A DNA stretch of 64,000 bases from Mugil cephalus (GCF_022458985.1 NC_061784.1:21999002-22063001); one strand, 5' to 3'. Counted from the stretch's first letter, positions 1-12,988 are shown. Notes: generated by a model not told the origin, from the letters alone. Translations and numbers: made by a program.

Positions 1-1447
1 ATCCCACAAGTTTAGGCGCATACCCGCTGTGATCTCTGGTGCCCCTCCACTGCTCTAGTAGAATAAAACCACAGACAACTCTTTCAAGGGCTGAGTTTGA
101 TGCATTTTAGGTGTCAAAAAGAGGACATATCTGGGAAAAAGAGAACATCCAGTCACCCCAGCGATAATCTATCATTTTAAAAACGTGGTGTGTTCCAGAT
201 TTTTTTTAAATCATCAGTAAATAACATGTAAAACGTATGGAGTGGCGCATCAGGAAAATGATTAGTGTGTTTTCTAAGGCTTTACTTAATGCATGTGCCT
301 CATGAACCCATGTAACATTCCTGCAATAACCAGTAATCTGACAGTAAAGGAAACTTTAAACGATTTGTCTTTTGTCTCTGTGAATTCAATCTTCTCTTTA
401 AGAACTTTTCACACCAGTATACGTTGCATTTCAGAAACGGTCAGTCATTAGGTCGGCGAGTGCATGTCAGCGGGAAAGGATGAATAAATCTAAAGAATGA
501 CTAATGTAAAACAGCCAGACACAGCTGTGGGATCTGAGCGGTTGCGGTTGCACGTGCTGTACACGTCAAACTGTTGTTGTTCTCCGTCTGATAATAGACG
601 GACGCCTGTTTTCAATATGCAGAGGTGTGATGCCCCGTATTTATAGTAGCCGTGCTCGTCTGTGCTAGCAGCGTCAATAAGCCAGTGATTACTGCTATCT
701 AAGAGAGTGATCTGTGGAGCAGCTGGCTCAGTTAATCAGCCAAACCCTGACCGCATCACTCCTCCCATCGAACAGCTTGCCATCTACAGTGATTAGAGCG
801 CTTATCTCTCGCTGATGTCGCCTGTGTCGCATGCATGCGTGGATGCATGTCTATATGTGCTTTCATGCGCTGCAAGTGCCGATCTGAATTAGTCTGCGCT
901 GCATGTGGCGTAACGATAAGACGGAACACGACCGCTCAGACTCTGCTGGTTGTTCTCAAGCAAGTTAACGCCGGAAAGCTTTAGTGGACCGTTAATGATA
1001 GGAACTGTACGGCCTAGGAGACAGGAAGTAATATTATTTGTAACAACAAGTTGCAACATGTTGTTATTAGCATGTATTAACACGTGGAGCTCAAACTAGT
1101 CGCCGGTCTACAGACATATTAGTGCTCTTTTAGTGTTAGTGAGCAAATATTTAATGATTTTTCCGATTAATCAGAAACAGCTGAAGCCAAAGAATCACAT
1201 ACACGATTGGTGTTTCAATACTGGATGAACTGTTTGTATATTTGTTGGGATGCTCTGTGTTCTACTGCTGCCTTCTCATTATCATCTCCTTTGCTGTAAC
1301 TTATTAGACTTATTTTCTTATTGTTTTGCACGGGGAACTTAAGCACTGTACCCTTTTGGGATTAATGAAATTCTAATTTAATTCTTTGTCTTTTGTACCC
1401 GCTCTGATGGAATCGGAAACAGTCCGGAAACACTAATGCAGACTTAC
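1..1447 (-). other. stk32 intron 2 (partial)
   Basis: No exon of the expected next sequence (VCIVQK...MKYMNKQK) is visible on the minus strand, so this is intron leading off the window. Around 1328-1375 a short stretch ending in a 'cccttttgggattaatgaaatt' type sequence resembles the 3' tail of fish LINE-like repeats. Nothing else recognisable. Confidence 0.6.
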
Positions 1448-1503
1448 CTTTCCAAAGCTTCCTTTTCCTATTGCCCTCAGGATCTGGAAATGGTCGAAAT
1501 TGA
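1448..1503 (-). CDS. stk32b: stk32 coding exon 2 (glycine-rich loop)
   Basis: A 56-nt exon between a good acceptor (cccaccacag) and a good donor (gtaagt) on the minus strand. With the split Val codon it encodes [19 protein letters not shown], the start of the kinase N-lobe with the ATP-binding loop. It ends in phase 0, just before where the family continues with VCIVQK. Confidence 0.9.
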
Positions 1504-2708
1504 CTGTGGTGGGAAAAACAGAAACAGAGAGAAAATTACCAATGAACATGAAACAGAAATTCAAGCCTGAAATGGTTTAAGACCTTAAAATGTCCTGGTT
1601 ATTCCTTCAAGGACGCTGACACCGACAACAACCAGCACCTTTACTTCATCAGCACTCGTTCAGCATATTGCACTGGAGCGGGCAAAAAATAAATTCATTC
1701 TGTTTTAATGGAGATAATTATTAAATAGTTATGTTTCAGTGTCTTTCTGTCTGTTTAGCTCAGTCAAGTTTTATTGTGATTTGGACTCCAGACAGAGAGA
1801 GATACTTTTACATAGACGGCATCGTTATTGCTCTGTCAACTTAACTTCCAGGATCGATAACTCACTAACGAAACGACGTTAAGACAGAGGCTACGATTAT
1901 TTCCTCTCAGCAGCCTTGAATCATGCAGGTTCGAGCACAGCGTTAAAAATGTATTCCTCATCTGGTTAAAACGTGATTTTATTGTGCATTTTGCTCTACC
2001 TTGTGTTACAGGTAGATACAAATCTACGCAGACATTAAATCACATATAAAAAAAAGAATAAAATGAGCGGCATCATGCGGCAAAATCTAAGCGCAGGCTC
2101 AGAGGGGACCAGGCTTTCTCTGTGGCAGCCCCTAAAACGTGGAATGATTTGATTCTGCACATTAGACATCAGAGACTACGTCCTTGTCCTTCCTTTTAAA
2201 TCTCCTCTTAAAACTCATCTCTTCTCCGTGACATTTCACCCTGTAAGACATTGATTTGATTTTCATTTTATTTTATTCTTTTGTCTTTTTAATTCATCTT
2301 ATATTCATGCCGTGTGCGAGTTGTTCTGTCTTTTATTTATTCTTCTGTACAGCACTTCGACACCCTGTGGTTGATTTAAAGTGCTAAAGCTAAGACTGAT
2401 GGAGGTTGCCAGGTCGAGTCCTCTGACACATGTCAAATAACCTTCAGCATGAAGCGTGTTGTTTCAGACATGCTGTCCTCTCCTCCCAGCCCTTCTATTT
2501 ATTCTCCTCCTCTCTACGTGTCACTCACGCACAACCCAAACCAGATCCACCTCGCTCTCCCTCCATCTATCAGCAACATTTATCGCTTATTGGAACCGGA
2601 TGGGGTTGTTTGTTTCTCGCTGCCATGGCAACCAGGACAGAAGGTTTTCCCTCTCTGCCGTTTCCCCGAGGATGGAACAGCTGCTGCCCTCTCTTTGTGC
2701 TCATCTGA

Positions 2709-2739
<31 letters not shown>

Positions 2740-5700
2740 GATCTACACGACGCACTCACAATCATCATCGAAAACACACACGTTTATTGGCCATAAAGTG
2801 CTGACTTAAAACATTACCTGCTTCTTTTTGCAGCAGGGCACAACGCGTGCGCGCTCACTCATTCTGCCTGCAGTCACCGGATCTATTGGATGTGACAGTT
2901 AATGTTATGCTCTGTTAGTCACGTATCGCTGGCACTTCTTCCCCTCTACACTATCTGTGTTGGAGTGTTTACACAGCCCACTCTTGATGGCGTCCATACG
3001 AGGCCTGCTTTACGCTGCGCGCACATTTATTAGCCAAACCGTATTCCCAAGGATTCATTTTATTGTTGCACACACAATGCTCCAAGGTAATCCAAAATGT
3101 TATTAAAACTCCATTCTGAAAATGAGAGTAGAAGAGAGTTTACATATGTGTGTGTCCACAGCGGCTGATAAACTACAGTTTTTCCATCTCACATGTTTTT
3201 GTGTGGAATAAATAAGTGTCACGAAAGGGCAGTTCAATAGTATTTTTTACAGTCTTTATAAACAATGCTGAATGGTTTTCTGTCTCTGTGTGTGTTAGCC
3301 CTGTGATGGAAGGTGTTTCAGGCCAAGGACCCAAACTGATGGAGACCAAGTATGGACCCCCTACCTACTATATATATATTATATGTATTTATAAACTGCA
3401 CTATGTATTAAACATAGTGCAGTTTATAAATAAATACATTATACATTATTATTATCATTTTGCATTCAGTATGAAAGTATTGAAATAATTCACAGGTTGA
3501 ATTTTTTTTTCATTTCAAACATTTGCAACAGCAGAGTGGTCGTGCAACTGCCGTAAACATAAACATACCTAACTGGTACATATACAACTGAGTCACCGTG
3601 TAACATGCGGCCTTATGATTGGCTCAGCAGCGACAGGGGTGTGGCCTACTGTGTACAGGAAGCTTAGATTGACAGGTCTGGACTAGTGTGGCGCTCATCT
3701 TCTGCCTCCATTTATCCCTTTATTAAAATAAGTTGGATTCATGTTAATGTGTATTTGAAAAAAAATTTAATCTGTGGGGGGGAAATATATATATATATAT
3801 ATAAGATGTCTATCAACCAAACATTTTGCGACCCTCCCTGCAGTTGAACTATGCTCTACAGGACAAGCGGTTACAGAAACCTAAAACCAACAAACCAACA
3901 CTGACATAGAGTATATAGCCACTCCTAAAACAAACTGCCATGAAGCTTTCCTCCATGAGGACCTGTCACTTTCTTGATCTGTATGTGCAAAAAAAAAAAA
4001 AACATTTGCTGAAGCAGCAGCTGCAGCCCCCCTGATTCTGTTCAAAGAGATGTGCTTTCTCCCCTCACTGTCCCGTAAATCTCCCGATGAGATTTAAGAC
4101 AGGTTAGGATGGGTGCCAAGTCATTATCGGGTCGTCTTTGAGGCCAGGCCTTTACTGGATAGCCAAGCATTGGAGTATTTTGTCATGCGTGACAAAGAAA
4201 TTGGCAGTAGGTTTGGTAGACGATTTTTAGTCCATCCAAAAAGGTCCATCTAGCCTTCCTTAAGCGTAGCAGCCCAGGCCTTACTGGTACCTGACACTTA
4301 AACTTCTGAACAGTTGCATTTTCAGAGAGACTGTGGCTCTGGAAAATGATTCCTCGTTCTTGGTTCTTTTTGTTTAGAGTGTTACATGAGGCAGTTTTGG
4401 ACAATTTGGACATTTGAATATTAGTCAAATAGACTCACCCATACAGGGGTGGAGCCGAACCCGAACAAATAGTTTTAAAATTAGTGGTATTCGAGAACAA
4501 CCTATCAAAAAGCTGCTTTTTGTCATGTGACTGCAGTAAATATTTGTGCATCTGCCCGGACTGAGTGACGTTCAGGAGTCGGGATGAAAAGTCTTGACTC
4601 TGTAACAGAGGAGGTTCTGACTGGACAAAACAACTTAACTGCATCACTAGTTTTGTTGAATAGATTTTTTTTTAACTTCTTTTAACTTCTTTTAACAGAG
4701 GCAACAAATAACATTTGGGAAGCAGAGTTTGACCTGGAGATTATTCCGTTCTATTAGCATTGAGACGTCTGCTGTCAGGTTCTCTCATTAGCATTTGTCT
4801 TAGATAGCATCCGTTAGCTCGATAATTCAAACTATTGTGTAGTGGTAATGGTAAATGGTCTATCTATCAAAGCACTTTATAGTCACAGAGGGTCACTGTC
4901 TTGCTCAAAGACACTTCAGTATCGTCACCTACGAGCACCAAATCATCATCACAGTCATGTTCTGCCCCTTCAAGAATAAATCACCTGTTAGCTGCATGCT
5001 AACGCTAAACATCAGCCAATATTACATATACATCCATTATTATTATAATGACTAATTAAAGAATGCTTATTTTTACATTTACATATCCTAAATTAGAAGC
5101 AACTAAAAAAAAAAACTTTTTTCACACCTAATTTGAATTTTATTCGAATATAAATACTGGATGCTTTGCACAACCCTAAACCCATATCACCTGAGGTAAT
5201 GAATCTCTCTACACCTTGGTATGAGATGTTTATCACTTTAGATGTGCTCCCCCCTTACAAAAATAAATATCAAAGCATCCAAGTTTATATGTTTTCAAGT
5301 TGAAAAATATCCATGAAAACGATTGTGCACAAAGTGTGCTGTGTAACACACACACAGATGTACATGGTAATTATCCTGCTGAGCTACTTTCAGATTACGT
5401 CCTGATGGGTTTTTCAGAAAGACAGCTGTGGTTCGTGGATGATCCGTGATTGCAGGAAGAGGAACAGTCAAGGAGAAAGAGCGAGAGAAGCAGGGGGCAC
5501 GGTGGACTCTCTCATTTTACCAGCAGAGCTTTGGATGTCTCGGTGTGCGGGTATTAAATGATGGACACACGAATAACTCAGCGTGTAATGATCAAAGTCT
5601 GCACATGAGTGGAATTGACACATTGACAGTCTGATCTGTGGCGTAAACTGACTGAGGAAATCATTCATCGACTCATCTGCTGGTCAATTTGAATTTGACT

Positions 5701-8700
5701 GACACATGCTAATCAGTTTGGATTGAAGTAATCACGCTTGTTCTCTGAGCCTCACACAGTGTCAGTGCAGTGCAGTGCAGTACAGACTGGCAGATTGGTT
5801 ACTCTGTTCGAGTATGTCCAGCCTTTGCTGTCCAGCTTTGAAAATGCGTCTGGTGATGCATCCTGGACTACATGTTGATTTACACATTGGCCCTCAATGA
5901 CCAGAACACATGATGAAATATGCATCATGCAGCCAAACAGTCCTTAGCTAGGAGCCAGAGAACCTTAAGCTAGGATTTCTGAGTGTTCAATCACTTGGGA
6001 TCTAGAAATAAAAATGGTTGCCATTATTAAGACCCTTCCTCCGATTTGGACGTTAATACCCTATAATCAAAGCAGAGTTTGTATTTTGAACCTATATTAG
6101 CCTTATTTAACTGCAGCTCTGTCAGACAGCTTAAATACCACCAATTGCACCAATTTCTAAACATGTATGTATCTAACTGTAAATATGTGCTTTGGCTACA
6201 GAGACTGTTTGAGCGGTTTGTTGGTCTTTCCATTGAATTTACTAGAATAAATATATAAAAATGCAATTACTGTTTAAGAAGGAGTATTTATCCCACTATG
6301 CTTGTTCACTGCGAATGTATGCATTATCATTGTATGACTGATGGACAATATAAAGATGGAGGATGGAACAGCTCCTCAAAAGTGAAGTCAAAGCAAGTAT
6401 AGCTCCCCCTGGTGGCTGCCTGCAGTATATGTCATAAGCTCCACCCCCTCCATGTTAATGGAGGGGACAAGGGTCGAACTAACGCACTAAAATACACATC
6501 TTTTTTTTTCCCCAGGATGGTTTCTGTTATTTTCAGTGGTTTATATAATGTGAAACTGTCCCCTGGGATAAATAAATGCTGTGTATAATCCAACATTTCT
6601 TTATAAGTGGTGGAGGTAGAGCAGAGCGTAGTATTAATTCAACAAAAACACAAGTGAGTCTGGAGGTGGTCGAGGCATTGATAACTCTGCATGGCTCTAC
6701 TCTTGGACCGTATTTATCAGACTGTGGCTCCAGGAAAATAGCATCTGTTTGGCCAGTGCAATGGAGTAGGGATCACTGACTGTATATACTATGACAAACC
6801 CACTGTGACATCACTCATGGGATTTTGAACCTCGAAAACGAAGCCAAAAGTGGGCGGAGCCAGCGATCGTCATGTTGGATGAGCTTTACTCCGCCCACAC
6901 ACAGATACTCCCAATATGGACACGCCCACCCAACTATCCGCACCTGTCACTCAAACTGGGAACGCCCTTAATTATGCAGAATTTTAAACTTATAAAAAAT
7001 AAAAATAAACAAATTAGTTAAAAAAATCACCCCCGTACAGTCGTCATGAATAGTGAAATAAACTATTGAGACCAAAACCGTTTTTGTACCAGGCTGTAAA
7101 CATGTTTAATAATGCTGTAAAGTTGGGCTTTTTAACATGGTGGTCCATGGGGATTTGCTCCCTTTTGGAGCCTCAAGCGGCCACTCGATGAACTGCAGTT
7201 TTTTACACGTCCGCGTGGGCTTCATCGCTCAGACCTGGAAGTTGCCGCGTGATTTGGCCTGAGAATGTTTCCTCGATCTTCTCAGTTTGTCTGACTGAAA
7301 ACCACATGCTTCTAAACCTCACCGAGAGACACGGGGACGCAATTTAAGTTGTGCCGATACGTGCCCTTGTGTGGTTCCTCGCCCCGTGAAGGGTTAACCA
7401 GAGTGTTCCTCTTGCGCAACGTGCGCAAACGTGCACGCGCCACACGAGGGACGCGTGACGTGCGCACCGCGATCTCTGAAGAGATTAACATGTCTTGGCA
7501 GAGTTCACCTTCACGCATGCACCTCAGTGTAAACCAGCTGATGTGAAGTCACTATAAACTATGAAATATGCATCTGTCCCTGCGCTGAAACCAGCAGAGA
7601 AAACAGGGTATGCATTTAATTCAAGAGTCTAAAGCTTTTAGTTTGAAAATGTCTCATTACAAGATTATTTTCATTAAATAGTTCTCCTGGATAACTTGAG
7701 GACAAAATTAGCAGTGATCTACATAAATGTGTCACAAATTAAAAAAATATAATGCTCACATTACACATTTTGTATTTAAAACTTAACTGCTCAGATACTA
7801 CGGTCAGCATGTGCGATGGTTCACAGGAAAAGTAACAAACAAATAGAAATTTCATCGGCGCGGCCACTATCACCTTCCCGTGACATTGGATACCTCTGAA
7901 GTGTAAAGTGAAACCTCGATTTGCATCTTTATTGCTACTCAAAGGAGCACGGAGTGACACTTATCAAAATATAACAGTTCTAATAATTCTGTGCACATTA
8001 CTACTGGAAGCCACCGTTGCCATGTCAACAATCTTTTTCTGTGTGTTTTTTTTTTCTGCAAGCTATCAGCTCTTGTTTAAAGTGTCTTAGTTTTTCAGTC
8101 TCTATCTGTAATTATGTCCTCCTTCTCTCTATTATCCCTCCGCCTCTTCCCATCATGACCTGTGTTTCCCAGATATCTCGAGAGTGTGTTTATATATATA
8201 TATAAAGCAGTAAGGGCACACGCTGCAATACCAAGCAATAACGAGTAAAGGAACACCCATTTGGTCCCTCTGACCTCAGGAGGAGAGCCCTCTCTGCCTG
8301 TGACGTGGGTTTCATCAGCGAGGGGATTACTTTGTTTTCCAGTGCGCGGGGCTTTTTCTAATTCAGAACGTTCCCTTTGTTTATCATCCCTCTGCCCTCT
8401 GTGAAAGCGCCCACGCCGTTTGCGAGAGAGGAGTCGGAGGAGAAGACGCACTATTGCATTAGCTCGGGAGTTCAGAGGAGCGCCGTTATGAGTGACATTT
8501 CCAGCGCGGCACACCAGACGACTAGGCAGCGAGGTTAACCGGGAGTAATGACTTCATCTTTGACGGAGGTTGCCTACGGTGAAAAGGAGAAAAGCCGTGT
8601 GTGTGGATTTTAATTAGCGATGCACTAATCTAACAGTCGGCATGAAAGAAGGAAAGAAATTTGGTTTCTTGCACAATGGTGAAAATCACATCCCAGCAGA

Positions 8701-9453
8701 CAGAAGTTAAAAGACGTTTTACAGCCTTAGTGAGCAACTTTATGAAAAAAGAAAAATCTCTCTGTGATACAGACAAAAACCTCTATGGTAAGAAAAAAAA
8801 TATATAACAGTCACTTCTGACTAAATCACTGACTCATGTAACACTGGCTTATATCAAGGTGCAGCCGGACTGGAATTTGTTTCAGGGACTGACTCAGATC
8901 AATAAATTCACAGTGTATTATGTGGGACACAAAGAAAAGGAAAATTAATTTTAACCGAGAGCCTCATTCAAACCAAGAGCTTTACCAATCTGAGTAATAT
9001 CTTTCGTAGAAGAAGACCTTGATTTTCACAAGTCTACAAAAAAAAAAGGTTTAATGTAACAGTGAGGCATGTCTGACGGAACCAGCCATCAAAGATATGA
9101 AGATTCTGCGTCAGAAACATAATGAACGATTATCTTTGAGATTCACAGAACAACTTTGTTCACTCTAATAATATGTATCTTGGCAAAGGGCGGGTGGTGT
9201 AATTAGCTCCACATCAGTGTAAGTAGTGGGTTTGCCGAATAAATCATTTAACACACTGACGAGGCTGCAGAAAAGACGGGCAATCAACGGCCCACGCGTC
9301 CTCTGTATTTTCTGTCATTTTTTAAAATTTCTCTTGCTACGCATCTGAACCAACAAATGTCCACATAAAAAAACAAAAAAAAAAAACATTTTAACGCTCA
9401 CCTTCTTCTGCGTCATCAGTGACCGGAGCCTTGCTGGACTGTCCGAGCCCCAT
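1448..9453 (-). CDS. stk32b: STK32-family Ser/Thr kinase (YANK), 5' part only
   Basis: Two coding exons on the minus strand (9402-9453, then 1448-1503) splice in frame to give 36 N-terminal residues, and the gene runs off the left edge. The start reads [10 protein letters not shown] and the second exon encodes [19 protein letters not shown]. That is the conserved opening of the YANK kinases STK32A/B/C, up to the glycine-rich loop GKGSFGK. STK32s are AGC-group serine/threonine kinases with poorly known substrates. Gly2 with Ser6 fits the N-myristoylation pattern MGxxxS, and the start codon has a strong Kozak context (GCAGCCATGG). Family membership is secure. Choosing B rather than A rests on [10 protein letters not shown] (I recall DHFEILRAIG for STK32A) and on the head-to-head cytl1 neighbour, so the letter is an inference. 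The catalytic lysine exon and all later ones lie outside the window. Confidence 0.85.
2090..2400 (+). mobile_element. LINE 3'-end fragment
   Basis: The plus strand encodes a broken but recognisable LINE ORF2 C-terminus: [14 protein letters not shown], then a frameshifted stretch resembling the usual FKSLLKTHLF end. A T-rich 3' tail follows, including 'tctgtacagcacttcgacaccctgtgg', common in fish LINE tails. The copy is heavily 5'-truncated and non-functional. The clade (L2/CR1/Rex-like) is not resolved. Confidence 0.7.
2711..2740. repeat. (CA)n microsatellite
   Basis: About 14 uninterrupted CA units. It creates several spurious Thr/His and Val/Cys open frames on both strands. Confidence 0.95.
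3386..3432. repeat. Perfect 21-bp inverted repeat
   Basis: The left arm (3386-3406) is exactly complementary to the right arm (3412-3432) around a 5-nt loop (attaa). AT-rich at the outside, with a mixed core (ACTGCACTATGT). It lies in stk32 intron 1, and its function is unknown. Confidence 0.9.
4846..4926 (+). repeat. Dispersed fish-repeat remnant
   Basis: The order 'taaatggtctat...aaagcacttta' followed by 'cttgctcaaagacacttcag' matches the layout of a repeat I recall as common in fish genomes ('TAAATGGACT...GCGCTTT...TTGCCCAAGGACACTTC'). Degraded copy, class not determined. Confidence 0.4.
6381..6770 (+). repeat. Dispersed repeat, copy 1
   Basis: The segment from 'agtgaagtcaaagcaagtat' through 'gctccccctggtggctgcc' to 'ggatggtttctgttatttt' recurs at 32966-33145 in the same order and orientation, diverged. 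The shared end 'gtttggccagtgcaa' lies further away here because extra sequence has been inserted. The class of element is unknown. Confidence 0.7.
9402..9453 (-). CDS. stk32b: stk32 coding exon 1
   Basis: Encodes [17 protein letters not shown] plus one base of the next codon (52 nt). The donor on the minus strand is GAAGAAG|gtgagc. The ATG context is GCAGCCATGG, and Gly2 and Ser6 fit an N-myristoylation signal. The one leftover base joins the two bases opening the next exon to make Val, keeping frame. Confidence 0.85.
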
Positions 9454-9556
9454 GGCTGCTGCTCCTCTTCGTCTTTTCCTCTTCTGCTCAACTCAACTCA
9501 GCGTCCGACGTCTCTGCCTCTGAGACGCACTCATAGCCCGGTCAACAATCAGCCAC

Positions 9557-9699
9557 AAACACACACACACACACACACTCAAAGTCTCACGTACGAGTCT
9601 TGAATGCTTCTTCTTCTTCTTCTTAACTCTTAACTTTGTCACTGCCACGCATCATTGCACACACTCAGAGTTAAGGACTAAACACACACACACACACAC
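9557..9699. repeat. Two short (CA)n runs
   Basis: CA repeats at 9557-9579 and 9681-9699 flank a (TTC)n run near 9607-9624. They lie in the probable stk32 promoter or leader. Confidence 0.9.
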
Positions 9700-10639
9700 T
9701 ACGGTGCGCCACGGTTTGCTGTCTGTCTTCACTGCCGCTCAGATGAGTGCAGGTGAACGGGAGACTCCTGCCAGCCAGGAGTAGGGAGGGTGATGTGTTA
9801 GTGGCTGTGACCCGCTGTTGACTGAGAGTCTAACCTGTGAGGGGAGGCAGGAAAACATGACACCATCAGCAGAATGACGGAGACAGAGGAGGAGGGAGGG
9901 AGGGAAAATGATGCTCTGAGGGAAGAAATAGTGGCCGTGGCGCTGACGCTGAAATGGGCTTTGCCAGGTCCACATAACCAGGTGCGTTTTCCCACCTCCT
10001 CCGCTTCTCCCTCCCGTCTGTCGTTTATCAATTATTCAACTTTTATATTTTTAATCATAAAGCCCACAGGAGCACTTGTCTGCGGTGCGTTTGTGACGAA
10101 TGGCAGGATCCCACTTTCCCATTATGAGCACAAAATTGGAGGCTTTTGATTTATAGTTTGATGCTGTTATGTACTGTAAATGGAATCCCTCAGGCTGCCC
10201 TCTCCAGGACCGCAGATCTCATGAGTTACTACGTTTATGCTCCACTGCTAGAAAAAAAAATGAAAAGAAGACTCTACTGTCTGATGCAGCTGAAGTTAGC
10301 GTACATTTGGGTTTGTGTTTTAGTGCAGGCATGTTGTTACACTTAGAATATGGCATCCATGAACAATTAGGACGAGGTGCACACGAAAAAAAAAGTAAGT
10401 TTGAGTTGTTTAAATGGCAAAAGAACATCCTACAAAATCATAGCTGTACTGTAGCTTCCTGTTAAAGTGAGTGGCAGGCGATCTGATGAATAAATGAATG
10501 AGTGAATGAACTGGGGCTGAACAGGTAACCTGGCAGGATTCACACAGTTACGGGAAATCCGTTAATGAATGTCATTTCAGCACTGCATGATAAAGTCACA
10601 GCTGAATTCTGAACATCCCTCTCGGGTTGAATGAAATAT

Positions 10640-11230
10640 TCAAAAACTAGTGAGGGAAGCCGCAGTGCCGAAGCTCCCCGCAGAGGACACCGCGCTCGGA
10701 GCCCCTTATCTGATCGAACGGGAGGACATGGGCTGAATAGAAAGTGCTCCCTCCCGCATCCGTGCAGGGCAGCAGCATGCGGGCACCTACCTCTGGACGC
10801 TGCCGGTCAGTTGAGCATGGCACCATCTCCAGCCCGGTTTGCTGCAGAGATGCGATGCGATGAGAGGGGTGGGGGGCGCAACAGTGCAGCTCAAAGCATC
10901 ACTTGTCCGGTGTCCGGACGACGACGCACTGGGACACTTGCCACCAGCAGAGAAAATAAATAAATTTAAAAAAAAAAATAAAAAATAAAAATTGGAACCT
11001 CGCAGACGTGACTTGCAGGATGCGCCGACGGAGTGCAATGCGAAATCCCGTGCAGTGGTTCTGGAGGACAAAAGAGACAGGGGAGCCGAGCGGGAGGTTC
11101 AGGGGGAAACTGCTCGGCGCGTCGCACTGATGAGAGACTGACCTCCACATCGCAGTCTGCGTTGATGGGCTGGCCACCACCGTGCGTCTGGAGAGGCACG
11201 TTTCATAAGCTGCGCGGCTGATCCGCTGTA
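10640..11230. promoter_or_regulatory. CpG-rich block, candidate stk32 promoter or 5' exon region
   Basis: CpG density is clearly above the flanking DNA, with clusters near 10660-10710, 10910-10930 and 11010-11120. It lies 1.2-1.8 kb upstream of the stk32 start codon and could include its transcription start or a non-coding first exon. No TATA box or splice evidence decides this, and the overlapping open frames look like chance. Confidence 0.4.
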
Positions 11231-12465
11231 GCCGGGGCTGGCGTTTCCCTCTAGCCTGCTTTCACTATCTTACATAAATAAAAATGGCAAACAAACAAAA
11301 AAGAATTCACCTTTTAGATATGATGCAGAGAGAGGAATCGGTTCAAAAGTTTCTGCAGAGTCACAGTAGAAGTAGAGTTTCAGGTTAAAATATATCAAAT
11401 TACCATCAATGACTTTTCCCCGTTTTATTCCACTGCGTTTATATCTGCAGTAAAGTCATTTTTTATTTTTTTTTAATCAATTCTACTTACCACCATGGAG
11501 TCAGAGGTCATTTTCAGCGTTAAAACAGCGCCCTCTGCAGGCCACACGGGGTTGCCACCTCGCTAAGCAGTTAAATGCACGGTAGGCAGTTTGCGGTGGG
11601 AAAGCTGGTTCAACCTGACTCCCCCGGCGAAAGTCAGTCTCTTTACAGACCATCGGAGTGTGCTGCCTTTAATAGCCTTTAAAGTTATATGGAAATAGTA
11701 ATTATGCATGGAGAACAACAAGCGCTCATCTCCCTCCAGTGTCCAATTGTGAGTCTACACAGACGCAGTGTTATTGTTCTCCAGGGAAATTCTTTTTCCC
11801 CAAGATTCAGTTTATGGCTAAATGGTCATATATGCAGTTTATGATGAATACTGGGTCAGATCACTACGATTCCCCACTTGCTATAAAATGAAGTTAAGCA
11901 GCATAAATGTTCACAGCGTTTAGAATCTCTAATTTCTCTGGGATATTACTGACTGACACATTACTACTTACTGTTACTGTTACTGTCCTTTTGAGCAAGG
12001 AACGTAGCCCTCAGGCATCATTAGACATTTTTGTTAGTGCACATGGAACAATTTCTGTAACAAAGTCACTCCCTGGATCTGTTGTGTCGTCTCCACTCAA
12101 AAGTGGAAAAGAGGAAGAAGAGGAAGAAGAGGAAGCAGAATGATGTGAATCCACCACAGAGTCCACATCAGACTCTCCTTCTGAGGATGTTTCATTTCCC
12201 TGCTTCTCTCTGGGAGTTACAGGCCACATGTTTTCATTCTGACCCGTTTCCACAAAGAAGAGCCTCTTCACCTTGGTGGCTGGTTGTCATGGGAAGGAAA
12301 CGACCAGAAAACCCAGCTCCAAACAGAACAAGTACTGAACACTAAAAATGACAAATTTGACAATTTTTCTAATAAATGAGACTAATATTGCAAAGTGAAT
12401 GATTGTATTGTGTCATAGTTGAGAGATTAAAAAATGTAGTTATAGTGGGAGTCAATGGGGCATTT

Positions 12466-12875
12466 TTGTCCGCTAACGTCACAAGGGGGTAGTAAATTTT
12501 AAATCTAAATTAGTTTCTGCTACACAAAAACTAATAATGCAATCGAGTCACTATTTTATATCACCTTGGTCATATCCGAGACTGGTTTGGAAAAAAAAGT
12601 CCCAGCCACCCAACATCGGTTTATTGGAAAATGACTCATGTTTTTTTTTGTTGTTGTTGTTTTTTTTCACAAGGGTGACTTTAAGGAATCAAACTGGCAT
12701 TTAAAGTGTTCAGACCCTGAAAAGGATTGAATTCTTGGAGGTCTGTGTAGTGGTTTAATAGATTTATGCAGAAAAAAAGCAGAACAAAACATTAGTCGGT
12801 TATTTTTTTTTATAGCAGTTTTTTGGACCTGGACATTTTTGTCCTTAATGCCTCAAGAGGGTAGTAAATTAAACT
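12466..12875. repeat. Repeated motif pair, probable TE relic
   Basis: 'catttttgtccgctaacgtc' followed by 'acaagggggtagtaaatt' (12466-12500) is echoed by 'catttttgtccttaatgcct' and 'caagagggtagtaaatt' (12838-12869) in the same orientation. Such duplicated blocks suggest remains of a transposable element. No transposase frame is recognisable. Confidence 0.45.
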
Positions 12876-12988
12876 GATGCCTGCGGGTTAATCCTCTGCC
12901 CTTCACAGAGAGCTTCATTTCATTGGCTTAAAATGATGAATCAGGGTTTAACTGAGATTCTCCTTAAACGTGAAGCACAATAAAGATG

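Larger units (their letters stand above)
1504..9401 (-). other. stk32 intron 1
   Basis: A 7.9-kb intron without supported exons. It contains a LINE 3' end (2090-2400), a CA microsatellite (2711-2740), a perfect 21-bp hairpin (3386-3432), an AT run (3787-3802), a weak fish-repeat remnant (4846-4926), a dispersed repeat with a second copy in stk10 intron 2 (6381-6770), and a CpG-rich patch dense in ACGTG/GCGTG cores (7320-7470). Long first introns often carry regulatory DNA, but nothing proves it here. Confidence 0.7.

Noticed and set aside
8095..8514. 139-aa minus-strand open frame, among the longest intronic frames
   Set aside because: Lies within stk32 intron 1, has Arg-rich low-quality composition and no family resemblance. 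Best explained as chance.
10631..11221. Several overlapping open frames on both strands in the CpG-rich block
   Set aside because: GC-rich DNA lengthens chance frames. They overlap on opposite strands and none shows a recognisable domain or matching splice sites.
12011..12271. Minus-strand 86-aa open frame with a serine run and acidic stretch
   Set aside because: The serine run is just the complement of a GAAGAG repeat. No splice partners, no conserved domain recognised, and the surroundings look like TE remains.
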